A DNA stretch of 51,455 nucleotides from Sandaracinaceae bacterium (GTDB taxonomy: Bacteria > Myxococcota_A > Polyangia > Polyangiales > Sandaracinaceae): the NCBI GenBank assembly GCA_019637095.1, contig JAHBWG010000070.1, positions 1 through 51,455 on the forward strand. The letters are read 5' to 3'. A program made the position numbers and the translations under genes. How positions within the stretch are numbered: position 1 is the stretch's first letter; each line of letters opens with the position of its first letter. Positions 1 through 7,402 of this stretch are shown piece by piece. The notes under the pieces were generated by a model, which was given only the letters and a program-made list of their open reading frames with translations, was not told where the DNA came from and did no database searches.

Positions 1-199
1 CTTCAGCAGAGCGCGGGACATTCCCAAGGAAACGCGATCTCCTCCGCCAGAACGGGACACGAAATCTGCGCATCACCACGACAACACCGACCTCTCGCGG
101 CAGCCTTGCCAAGGCTTCGATCGATTGCCGGCCCCCCGAGTCCCAGTAGAATTCGGCGCCCTGCACGACGGAACCGGCCGCGCGACGCCGAGGACCACC

Positions 200-936
200 A
201 TGAAGACTGCGCCGAAACCACAGGACGCCGAGACCAAGAAGTGGCTCACGACGCTGGTCGAGCGCGCGAAGGCGCTCGACGCGATCTTCGCCTGTGGTGG
301 CGAGGTCGAGGTGGCCGCTCCGCTCTCGCTTCGCGGTCCCGGAGGAAAGAAGCTCGAAATCGTCGAGCGGATCGGTTTTCGGCGGAGCAACGTCGACAAG
401 AAGCTCCGCGCGTGGTGTGCCCCGGCGTCGTTCGGGGAAGGAACGGAGACCCGAACGGACGCTCGCGTGCGCGAAGGGCGACAGCTCTACGCTCGCAACG
501 GGGCGCTCGCTGTCGAAGGGCTCGACGACGCGCTCCACGACATCCTCCGCCAGATTCGCGAATCGCTGTGTCCTCACGAGACGGTGCCGCCGATCGCCGA
601 GCTTCACTCGCTCAACGTCTACGGTCGAGGTGGCCACTTCGTCGCTCACAAGGATACGCCGCGCGAGCCGAGAGTTTTCGGGACGCTCGTCGTGTGCTTG
701 CCGCTTGCCTTCAGCGGCGGACGGCTGATCGTCGAGCAGCAGGCGCGCGCGACCTTCGATTGGGAGACGCGTTCGTATTCCTTTGACTCGTCGCCCGAGA
801 AGGAGGCCCGGCGCATACGTTGGGCAGCATTCTTCGGAGACGTCGATCACCGCATCGAGACGGTCACCTCCGGCTGCCGAGCGACACTGACCTACGAACT
901 GCGGCGCGCGCCCGACTCTCAGGCCGCCGTGCCTAG
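200..936 (+). pseudogene. 2OG-Fe(II) oxygenase gene, 5' fragment, interrupted by an IS
   Basis: This fragment encodes about 245 residues of a prolyl-4-hydroxylase-like 2-oxoglutarate/Fe(II) dioxygenase. The ATG at 200 is preferred over the one at 125 because GAGG lies 6 bases upstream. The iron-binding pattern is visible as H150-x-D152 in 'GGHFVAHKDTPR' and H217 in 'GDVDHRIE', with R227 as the likely 2-oxoglutarate contact. An insertion sequence starts at 937, so translation now runs into it and stops at 1012, giving a chimeric 270-residue product. Joining 936 to 2711 restores an open frame of 446 residues. All the metal ligands lie before the break, so a shortened protein could keep the active-site core. 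The substrate is unknown. The family call rests on motifs only. Confidence 0.8.
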
Positions 937-955
937 AGCACCGATCCGTTTGAAA
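933..955 (+). repeat. Left CTAG and terminal inverted repeat of the IS
   Basis: CTAG at 933-936 is followed by AGCACCGATCCGTTTGAAA at 937-955. This matches the reverse complement of the right end (AACACCGAATCGTTTGAAT) at 15 of 19 positions. Confidence 0.85.
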
Positions 956-2706
956 GCCGTGTCATCTCGATCACTTGGCGCGCGGGGATCGACAGGAGGG
1001 GGTCGATCGTGATCGGCTCGCTCTTCGCGGGCCGTCTGGAACGCGGTCCGAGGAGGCGAGCATGGGTGTACCGCGCTGGAGGCCGGGGAGTGAGATCAGT
1101 AAGCGGGAGGCGTTCCTGCTGAAGCGGATGGTCCGGACGAAGAAGCTCTTCCGCTTGCTGCGCGAGCATCGGCTGGAGCTGTTCGACGACGCCTTTCAGG
1201 ACGAGCTCGCTGAGATGTACCGGGACACGGGCGAGGGCAAGGTTCCCGCGCCGCCCGCGATGCTCGCGGTGGCCGTTCTCCTGCAGGCCTACACCGGGTG
1301 CTCGGACGCCGAGGCGGTGGAGAACGCGGTCGCCGACGCGCGCTGGCGAATGGTCCTGGGGGTGCTCGACGATGAGGAAACGGGGCCGCCGTTCTCGCAG
1401 GGTACGCTGCAGCGCTTCCGCGAGCGGCTCATCGCCCATGACATGGATCGGCGGCTTCTCGAGCGGACCGTCGAGTTCGCCAAGGAAGTCGGGGGCTTCG
1501 ACCACCGCAAGCTTCCCAAGACGGTGCGCCTGGCGGTGGACTCGCGTCCGCTCGAAGGTGCAGGGCGCGTCGAGGACACCTTCAACTTGCTCGGTCATGC
1601 GGCTCGCAAGGTCCTGCGTGTTGCCGCCGCGCTCGCTGAGCGCGCGCCCGAGGAGCTCGCCCACGCGATCGGCGCCCCGGCGCTCGCAGCCAGCAGCGTC
1701 AAGCGCGGCCTCGACATCGACTGGAACGACCCGGAGCAGAAGGCGGACGCCATCAAGGTGCTGGTCAAGCAGATCGACCGGCTTGAAGCGTGGGTCGCCG
1801 AGCACCTCTCGGCAGCCGCCGAAGGGCCGCCGCTGTCGCAGATGCTTGCGACCATCGCGCGGCTGCGCGAGCAGGACCTGGAGCCCGACCCTGACGGTGG
1901 TGGGCCGCGAGTTCGCCCCGCCGTCGCGCCCGAGCGGCAGATCTCCGTCGCGGACCCCGACATGCGCCACGGACGCAAGAGCAAGAGCAAGACCATCAAA
2001 GGCTACAAGAGCCATCTCGGCGCCGACCTCGACACCGGCTTGATCGTCGCGTGCGCCATCACCCCGGCCAACCGCCCCGAGGCCGAGGCTCTGCCGGAGA
2101 TCGTCCAGGACCTCTCCAGGTACTCGGAACGCAACGGCGTGGGCGAGCTGCACATCGACCGCGGCTACGTCGCCAGCGACCTCGTTCGCCAGCTCCATGC
2201 CGACGACGTCCCCATCCTCTCCAGGCCCTGGCGAGCCCCCGCCGGCGAGCTGTTCACCAAGCGCGACTTCAAGCTCCACCTCGGACATCGCACGATCACC
2301 TGCCCCGCAGGCCACACCGAGAAGATCGCTTTCGGAACCACCACACGCTTCCCAGCCGAGCGCTGCGACTCCTGCCCTCTCCGCGCGCAGTGCACGGACG
2401 CTGCTCGAGGCAAGGGACGCTCCGTCAGCATCGCCCAGGACGAGCCCCTGCAGAAGCAGCTGCGTACGCAGATCGCGACCTCCGACGGGCGCGAACGGCT
2501 TCGTGAGCGCGTCCACATCGAGCACCGAATCTCTCACCACGCGCGCCGCCAAGGCACCCGCGCACGCTACCGCGGGATCCGCAACAACACCTTTGACGCT
2601 CGTCGTCATGCGGCGACCCTCAACCTCGAGCACACACAGCTCGCCATGCAGCGTGCCCAGCTCCCCATGGCCGCGTAATCACGATGGATTCAAACGATTC
2701 GGTGTT
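937..2706 (+). mobile_element. IS1182-family-like insertion sequence, 1770 bp
   Basis: The element is bounded by imperfect 19-bp terminal inverted repeats, and CTAG lies outside each end. It contains one transposase gene that fills nearly the whole length. It sits inside an oxygenase gene whose frame is restored exactly when the element and one CTAG are removed, which fixes the ends precisely. CTAG is a palindrome, so it could be a 4-bp target duplication or a shared outer end of the repeats; the restored frame favours the duplication. The family name follows from the transposase sequence. The transposase is open, so the copy may still be active. Confidence 0.9.
1062..2678 (+). CDS. IS1182-like DDE transposase
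   Basis: This is a 538-residue transposase that catalyses movement of the surrounding element. The ATG at 1062 is chosen because AGGAGG lies 5 bases upstream; the frame stays open back to 975 without such a site. The N-terminal region (about residues 15-145) is the helical DNA-binding part typical of IS5/IS1182-like enzymes. Likely catalytic residues are D160 in 'LAVDSRPL', D366 in 'HIDRGYVASD' and E487 in 'RVHIEHR', the last followed by the 'RARYRG' signature. A Cys cluster (435-444, 'CDSCPLRAQC') is also typical of IS1182 transposases. No frameshift is visible, and the length suits an intact enzyme. Confidence 0.93.
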   Translation: MGVPRWRPGSEISKREAFLLKRMVRTKKLFRLLREHRLELFDDAFQDELAEMYRDTGEGKVPAPPAMLAVAVLLQAYTGCSDAEAVENAVADARWRMVLGVLDDEETGPPFSQGTLQRFRERLIAHDMDRRLLERTVEFAKEVGGFDHRKLPKTVRLAVDSRPLEGAGRVEDTFNLLGHAARKVLRVAAALAERAPEELAHAIGAPALAASSVKRGLDIDWNDPEQKADAIKVLVKQIDRLEAWVAEHLSAAAEGPPLSQMLATIARLREQDLEPDPDGGGPRVRPAVAPERQISVADPDMRHGRKSKSKTIKGYKSHLGADLDTGLIVACAITPANRPEAEALPEIVQDLSRYSERNGVGELHIDRGYVASDLVRQLHADDVPILSRPWRAPAGELFTKRDFKLHLGHRTITCPAGHTEKIAFGTTTRFPAERCDSCPLRAQCTDAARGKGRSVSIAQDEPLQKQLRTQIATSDGRERLRERVHIEHRISHHARRQGTRARYRGIRNNTFDARRHAATLNLEHTQLAMQRAQLPMAA

Positions 2707-2710
2707 CTAG
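2688..2710 (+). repeat. Right terminal inverted repeat and CTAG of the IS
   Basis: The right end ATTCAAACGATTCGGTGTT (2688-2706) is the partial inverse of the left end and is followed by CTAG (2707-2710). The host oxygenase coding sequence resumes at 2711. Confidence 0.85.
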
Positions 2711-3314
2711 CCAGCCCGGTGAGGCCGAGGCCGCGTTCACGGCGACCCTCGCCGAAGCACTCGCCGACCCGAAGGTCCTCTCGGACGGGGGGAAGTTCGG
2801 GATGCCTTGCCTGCACCTCTATGCGGTCCCGACTGATGAGAGAACGCTCCCGGGGATCGAGAGCCTCCGCGACAATCTGAAGGGGCGAGACCGTCTCGTT
2901 GCTGCCGCCCTGGAGTGCGCAGGGCTCGAGCCTCGCGTCGCACCATACGTCTTCGAGACGTGCGCGGGCGACAGCTGGCGTCTGCACCGCGACGTCAGCG
3001 CACGAGAAAGGCAGATGTTCGCGCAGAAACGACTCAAGGGGTCGAGCCTAGAGCGGAAGTTGCCGATCGAGTTCCATGCGGATTGGAACCACTCGGACGA
3101 CGTAACGTGGCTGGTTCGTCCTCCCTGGGTCAGCAGCTATCGCGAGCCAGCCGACGGGCGACCCGAGCCGGCGACCGAGCTGCTCGGCCAAACTGAATAC
3201 AGCGCGACCGACTACTTCGGAAACGAGGCGTCGGACGTGTCGTTCTACGCCGCTGCCGCGATCCTCTTCGACGTTCCGCCGGCGTCAGCGAGGAAGCGCG
3301 TCGCGGGAAAGTAG
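2711..3314 (+). pseudogene. 2OG-Fe(II) oxygenase gene, 3' fragment
   Basis: This is the continuation of the oxygenase gene that begins at 200. After the IS and one CTAG are removed in silico, the reading frame passes from V-P across the junction into 'SQPGEAEAAFTATLAEAL' and on to the TAG at 3312-3314. The part after the junction supplies about 200 residues that do not contain the metal ligands. It holds several Trp/His-rich stretches ('FHADWNHSDDVTWLVRPPW') and may be a second accessory domain. An ATG at 2802 lies in frame, but no convincing ribosome site precedes it, so independent translation is doubtful. It faces the minus-strand gene at 3368 tail to tail. Confidence 0.8.
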
Positions 3315-3367
3315 ATGCCGACGATGACGGCGGCGCGATGTACTGCCCCGCCCTGCGACCGACACGC

Positions 3368-4264
3368 TCAGCCCGCGACGACAGCGTCACAGCCGATGGC
3401 GGCGAGCAGTTCGACGCGAGATGGGTCGAGCACACGCACCTCGTGCTCGCCGGCAAAGAAGGTGGTGATGCGGATGTTGGTGAGGGGAGTGCGGCAGACG
3501 ACTCGGTGCAGCCCGAACTTGTTCTCGCTGACCCAACGCCGGAGGGCGAAGCTCTGGTGTGCAGCATCCCAGAGCGCGTGCGTCCACCGGTCGTGCTCGA
3601 TATCCAGGCCGCGCTCCGCGGCAAGCGTGTCAGTCATCCAAGGGTCATCGCGAATGTGCCCTGTCTCGCATCGCTTCGCTCGGTCGTGGATCGAGTTGAA
3701 GGAAAGGTCAGAGCGCGAAAGGACGTCGAACTGCAGCCGCGTGTACTTCTCCCACGTACTCGCGTGCCGCGAAGCCGCTCCGGTCCGAAAGGAATCCCAG
3801 AAGCGAAAGACCTTCGCATCGCCGATGCCGCGGTGCAGATGCACATAGCCCGCCTCGAGCTCTGGTTGCTCGTCGACGGGAACGCACTGGTAGCTTCCGT
3901 GCTGAATGAAGAGGTAGCCCTTCTCTCCTCGCTGCGTGTCGTGCCGATAAACGGCGACTGGAGCCTCGATGCTGCGCCCTGCGAGCCTGCCCTCGTGGTG
4001 CGCGACGCGCTCGACTGCTCCACGGCGAGCTTCCCGCCAGAACGCGAACACGTCGTGTGCATCTTCCCGATGGGTCGCACCGAAATAGACGTGCCGTCGA
4101 AGTCCAGGCTTGCACACCTGCGGCAACACCCATCCGTACTGGAACAAGCTGTCGCGCGCGGGCGGCGACTCCGGCGTGTAGGCCAGTGGCCCTTCCGCGG
4201 CGAGCCACGGAACCAGTCGGTCGTCCGACGTCCTGGTGGTGGTGGAGTATGCCTTCCTCGTCAC
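3368..4264 (-). CDS. Hypothetical protein downstream of abiEii; weak ADP-ribosyltransferase-like pattern
   Basis: This is a 298-residue protein I do not recognise. The GTG at 4264 is preferred because GCGAGGG lies just upstream; the longer open frame to 4474 would overlap abiEii by 169 bases and has Arg-rich shadow-like sequence. The protein is soluble with no signal peptide or membrane segment. Three features resemble the R-S-E active site of ADP-ribosyltransferases: 'HRGIG' (R145), 'LSFNSIHDRA' (S188/S191) and 'FFAGEHEVRVLDPSRV' (E273-x-E275). The spacing is loose, so this is only a hypothesis. The gene begins 41 bases after abiEii on the same strand and could be co-transcribed with it. Confidence 0.6.
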   Translation of the reverse strand: MTRKAYSTTTRTSDDRLVPWLAAEGPLAYTPESPPARDSLFQYGWVLPQVCKPGLRRHVYFGATHREDAHDVFAFWREARRGAVERVAHHEGRLAGRSIEAPVAVYRHDTQRGEKGYLFIQHGSYQCVPVDEQPELEAGYVHLHRGIGDAKVFRFWDSFRTGAASRHASTWEKYTRLQFDVLSRSDLSFNSIHDRAKRCETGHIRDDPWMTDTLAAERGLDIEHDRWTHALWDAAHQSFALRRWVSENKFGLHRVVCRTPLTNIRITTFFAGEHEVRVLDPSRVELLAAIGCDAVVAG

Positions 4265-4305
4265 GGCGCCCTCGCTATGTTGGGTCTGTCGTCGCCTGCT
4301 GCAGC

Positions 4306-5229
4306 TCAACGTCCGAGGGTCCACGGCCCGCCCGGTTGCCAGCGCTGCTCGAAGCTCTCGCCGCCTTCGCAGGCGCGCGCGATCGGCAGCAGGAACTCGG
4401 CGAGGACCGGCGCGACGTCGGACAGCTTCTCGGGGCACTCGGTGTTCGGGAGCTTCTTTCGGAACGCGGTCCACTGCGCCACGGTCGACGCCTGCTCGGT
4501 GAACGCTGGTGTGAAGGCGATCGGCTCGACGTCGATGGCGGTCTCGCGGTTAGCGAAGGTGGCGGCGATGGCCTTCGCGAGCACCGAGCCGTCGAAGGCG
4601 AACTGCCTCGCGAGCAGCCACACGTCGTAGAAGTCCTTCATGCGGCTGTTCAGGGTGCGCAGGTAGACCATCGCCTGGAACTTCTCGGCGACCACCGTCT
4701 CGCGCGGGTAGCCCGAGAGCGCGGGCGCAGGGAAGTCGAGCAGCGCCGGGTACGTGATGTCTACCGCGCCGGGCGTGACGACGTCGCCGAACCCGACATC
4801 GAGCTGCATCGTGATGCGCGCCTTGCCGAGCAGGCCAACGAAGCGGACGCGCACGCCCTCGTAGTCCGCGTCCTCCTTGATGCGCTCGGTCTTGACCGTG
4901 GCCGGGTCGAACGCCATGCCGTCGGGCTCCACGTCGGCGGTGCAGACCTCGCGGACCACGCGCTCGAGGTTCTCGAGCGAGTTGTCGAGACGCCCGAGGA
5001 AGTCGAGGTCCTTCGTTGCACGCGCGAGCGGCGCGTCCCACACGTGCAGCATCAGCGCGCCCTTGAGAACGAAGCGCGCGCGGTGAGGGGTGGTCGACAG
5101 CCGGTAGAGGAAGCGCTCCATCGCGTAATACTGGAGCAGCTCCTGGAACGGCCGTTTGGTCGCGCGCGCGTGGTTCTGGAGACGGGCCTGCACCGAGGCG
5201 GCCAGGTTAGAGGGGTTCTTCACGGTCAC
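4306..5229 (-). CDS. abiEii: AbiEii-type nucleotidyltransferase toxin
   Basis: This is a 307-residue toxin of a type IV toxin-antitoxin/abortive-infection system. The family transfers nucleotides to RNA targets (tRNA in studied homologues) and blocks growth, for example on phage infection. Visible motifs are 'FVLKGALML' (54-62), 'RATKDLDFLG' (70-79, with the D74-x-D76 metal site), 'TVVAEKFQAM' and 'SRMKDFYDVW', in the usual order and spacing. The start is a GTG whose bases overlap the antitoxin stop as GTGA (5226-5229), so translation is coupled. Length is normal for the family. It is probably transcribed from the promoter upstream of abiEi. Confidence 0.93.
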   Translation of the reverse strand: MTVKNPSNLAASVQARLQNHARATKRPFQELLQYYAMERFLYRLSTTPHRARFVLKGALMLHVWDAPLARATKDLDFLGRLDNSLENLERVVREVCTADVEPDGMAFDPATVKTERIKEDADYEGVRVRFVGLLGKARITMQLDVGFGDVVTPGAVDITYPALLDFPAPALSGYPRETVVAEKFQAMVYLRTLNSRMKDFYDVWLLARQFAFDGSVLAKAIAATFANRETAIDVEPIAFTPAFTEQASTVAQWTAFRKKLPNTECPEKLSDVAPVLAEFLLPIARACEGGESFEQRWQPGGPWTLGR

Positions 5230-5831
5230 TGGGTCGCCTCCAGGTAGGGGCGCATCGCGCGCTCGACGTGCCGCATGCGGGCGTACTTCAGCAGGACGTC
5301 GAGCTTCTTGCGTCGGCGTTCACGCCAGCGCCGGAGCGCCTCCAGCACGACGTCGATGCCGATCTGGTTCCGGTACCGGAAGCAATCGACTAGGGTCTTC
5401 TCCGGGTCGTATATGCGGACCGGCACGCCGTCGAGCTCGTGCGTCTCGATGCCCTCGTGGAAAGCCGGCCCGGAGAACCAGAAGAAGCGCGTTGGCGGGT
5501 AGTCGAGGCGCGGCTTCCGCGTCCCGCGTTCGAGCGCAACGTCGGTCACGTGCGGCACCTGCGTCGTCAGCTCGTGGAACGAGAGCGCCGAGATCAGGCA
5601 GAGGACGCCGTGCGGCACGCGTTTGGCCACCGTGACGAGGTCCGGGTGGGCAAGCGGCTCGAGCGACGCGAGGCGGTACACCCCTCGGGAGACGGGCTCG
5701 ACGACGCCGGCGTCGCGCATGGCGTAGAGGGTCTTCCGGTTGATGCCCAGGCTCAGCGCCTCGGTCATGCGAAGACCGCCACCGTGCCGGCGGAACAGCT
5801 CGACCTCGCGCTCGTAGACCTTGGACGCCAC
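5226..5831 (-). CDS. abiEi: AbiEi-type antitoxin, winged-helix transcription regulator
   Basis: This is a 201-residue cognate antitoxin. The N-terminal winged helix (about residues 8-55, 'INRKTLYAMRDAGVVEPVSRG') binds DNA, and the C-terminal domain carries the antitoxin function in this family. Members bind inverted repeats in their own promoter; a matching palindrome lies at 5843-5869, just upstream. The start is GTG at 5831 with no Shine-Dalgarno sequence. The predicted transcription start lies only a few bases ahead of it, so the message may be leaderless. It overlaps the toxin start by 4 bases. AbiE antitoxins of this size are common. Confidence 0.92.
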   Translation of the reverse strand: MASKVYEREVELFRRHGGGLRMTEALSLGINRKTLYAMRDAGVVEPVSRGVYRLASLEPLAHPDLVTVAKRVPHGVLCLISALSFHELTTQVPHVTDVALERGTRKPRLDYPPTRFFWFSGPAFHEGIETHELDGVPVRIYDPEKTLVDCFRYRNQIGIDVVLEALRRWRERRRKKLDVLLKYARMRHVERAMRPYLEATQ

Positions 5832-5837
5832 GGGGAC

Positions 5838-5869
5838 ATAATGCCTTCAAACATCTCACAAGTGAAGGC
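5838..5869 (-). promoter_or_regulatory. abiE promoter overlapped by a palindromic operator
   Basis: On the minus strand, TTCACT (5861-5866) and CATTAT (5838-5843) form a -35/-10 pair separated by exactly 17 bases. A perfect inverted repeat, GCCTTCA...TGAAGGC (5843-5849 and 5863-5869, 13-base spacer), overlaps both boxes. The -10 box ends 6 bases before the GTG of abiEi, so transcription would begin almost at the start codon. AbiEi autorepression through inverted repeats is known for the family. That this palindrome is the operator is inferred. Confidence 0.6.
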
Positions 5870-6209
5870 GTTTTGTACCCGGCGGCCAGCGAGCGGGACT
5901 CCATGCGGGACTCGAACCGGGCGGCGGCAATCGGCCCCCGCATTCGTCGCGGGACAGTGCGAACGCGAGAGAGTGTCCCCGGTCGCATCGCCCAACCACC
6001 TGGATTCGCGAGCGTTCGCATTTCCGGGACCGTCCCGCCGAGAGCCCTGCGAACGGGTTAGCGAGCGGCGCCGAATGCGGAGCTCCTCTGACGGCTGCGC
6101 GAACCGCGCGGCCGTTTCTCTTTACAGGCCCTCGAGCGCGCTCGGCCCGGCAGAATCGAAGCGACCGATGCCGAATGTCCCTCCCGGCGCGTCTCTTCCG
6201 GAGCCGGCC
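5870..6209. other. Intergenic stretch without a supported gene
   Basis: This region lies between the divergent abiE operon and the micro-ORF at 6210. Open frames here look like shadows. It holds a tRNA T-loop-like string on the minus strand (GGTTCGAGTCCCGC, about 5906-5919) followed by a second GAGTCCCGC copy, but no complete tRNA fold. It also holds a short inverted repeat, GGGACA...TGTCCC (about 5951-5979). It marks the change from the left, less GC-rich accessory block to the very GC-rich DNA to the right. Confidence 0.5.
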
Positions 6210-6419
6210 ATGCGCACCGCCACACGATCCCAGCTCGAGCCCGGCCGCGCGTACCGCACCTGGGACCTGCGCCGGTGGGGCGCGAGCCCCGCGCGCCGCG
6301 CGCGACGCCTCGTGGATCGCGAGCGCCTGCGGCCGCTCCACGAGACGACGCTCGCCACCTGGTTCGAGGACGGCACCAGCCTCTCGACGACGTGGCGTGA
6401 GTCGGGGAGGACGCCGTGA
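6210..6419 (+). CDS. Small winged-helix-like protein, antitoxin N-terminus-like
   Basis: This is a 69-residue candidate. The stretch 'RSQLEPGRAYRTWDLRRWG' followed by 'ARRLVDRERLRPLH' resembles the N-terminal winged helix of AbiEi/DUF6088-type antitoxins (an 'R..L..G..YRT.DL' pattern followed by an 'RLV..G.L..L' wing). The rest of such an antitoxin is missing. The stop (6417-6419) overlaps the GTG of the next gene as GTGA, which supports real translation. An alternative ATG lies at 6168. It may be a stand-alone regulator or the remnant of an antitoxin. Family membership is tentative. Confidence 0.5.
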   Translation: MRTATRSQLEPGRAYRTWDLRRWGASPARRARRLVDRERLRPLHETTLATWFEDGTSLSTTWRESGRTP

Positions 6420-7264
6420 GCGAGTACCAGTGCTACGAGTTCGTCGCGCTCGATCGACCTCTGACGGCGGAGCAGATGGCCGAGCTCCGCGCCATCTCGA
6501 CGCGCGCGGAGATCTCCCCCACGCGGTTCTGGAACGAGTACCAGTGGGGCGACCTCGATGCCGACCCCGCGAAGCTCGTGGAGCGCTACTTCGATGCGCA
6601 CCTCTACTTCGCGAGCTGGGGCGCGCACCGGCTCATGCTGCGCATGCCGAAAGCGCGCGTCGACCTGAAGGCGCTCGAGCCGTTCTTCGTCGGAGGACAC
6701 GCGGCGCGCCTCACGAGCACACGGGAGCACGTGCTGCTCGATCTGCGCAGCGACACCGAGGCGCCCGAGTGGGACGAAGAGAGCCACGACTCGCTCGCCG
6801 CGCTGTCTCGAGTACGGTCCGAGCTGATGCGCGGTGACCTGCGTCCGGCATACCTGGCCTGGCTGCTCGCCGTCTCCGCGGGCGACCTCGACGCCGACGC
6901 GGCGGAGCCGCCGGTGCCCGCCGGACTCGCCGAGCTGACCGCGGCGCAGCAGGCGATGGTCGAGCTCCTGCGCATCGACGTCGATCTCGTCTCGGTGGCG
7001 ACGCGTGCGAGCGCGGCTATGCCCAAGAGCGACGCGCCCTTTCGCCGATGGCTCGCGGCGCTTCCCACCGAGGAGAAGGACGCTTGGCTGAGGCGCGCCG
7101 CGGACGATCCCGAGCTGGGGCTCGGAGGCGAGCTGCTCCGGGCGTTTCGGGCCACGACGAAGGCCGAACCCCACAACACACGGCGGACGGTCCGCGAGCT
7201 GCGCGCCCTGGTCGACGCCCAGCGCGCCAAGCGGGAGAACGCGGACGACTCGAGCACGCGGTGA
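6416..7264 (+). CDS. Conserved hypothetical protein
   Basis: This is a 282-residue soluble protein. The N-terminus 'YQCYEFVALDRPLTAEQMAEL' and the segment 'YFDAHLYFASWGAHRLMLRMP' look like a conserved bacterial family I recall only as hypothetical. There is no signal peptide and no catalytic motif I can name. The C-terminal third is helical and charged ('TRRTVRELRALVDAQRAK'). The GTG start overlaps the stop of the micro-ORF at 6210 by 4 bases, with GGGGAGG about 8 bases upstream, so the two are probably co-translated. The pairing of a winged helix with this protein hints at a regulatory unit. Confidence 0.75.
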   Translation: MSEYQCYEFVALDRPLTAEQMAELRAISTRAEISPTRFWNEYQWGDLDADPAKLVERYFDAHLYFASWGAHRLMLRMPKARVDLKALEPFFVGGHAARLTSTREHVLLDLRSDTEAPEWDEESHDSLAALSRVRSELMRGDLRPAYLAWLLAVSAGDLDADAAEPPVPAGLAELTAAQQAMVELLRIDVDLVSVATRASAAMPKSDAPFRRWLAALPTEEKDAWLRRAADDPELGLGGELLRAFRATTKAEPHNTRRTVRELRALVDAQRAKRENADDSSTR

Positions 7265-7402
7265 ACGGGATCGCTGCGAGCGAGACGCGAGCCCGACTCG
7301 ATCGCCGAGACGCGCTCTCTGGAGGAACGCGGAGCGCGGTGCTCATCGGCCGGCCCCCGCGAGGGCTGCCGCCGGAGCTCGCTTTCAGGCACGCTCGCGC
7401 GC

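Noticed and set aside
933-2633. Long minus-strand open frame across the IS
   Set aside because: It is a shadow of the transposase; the plus strand has DDE motifs and a ribosome site.
5900-5935. T-loop-like string GGTTCGAGTCCCGC on the minus strand
   Set aside because: The T stem has two mismatches and no acceptor, D or anticodon arms could be fitted around it, so it is at most a remnant.
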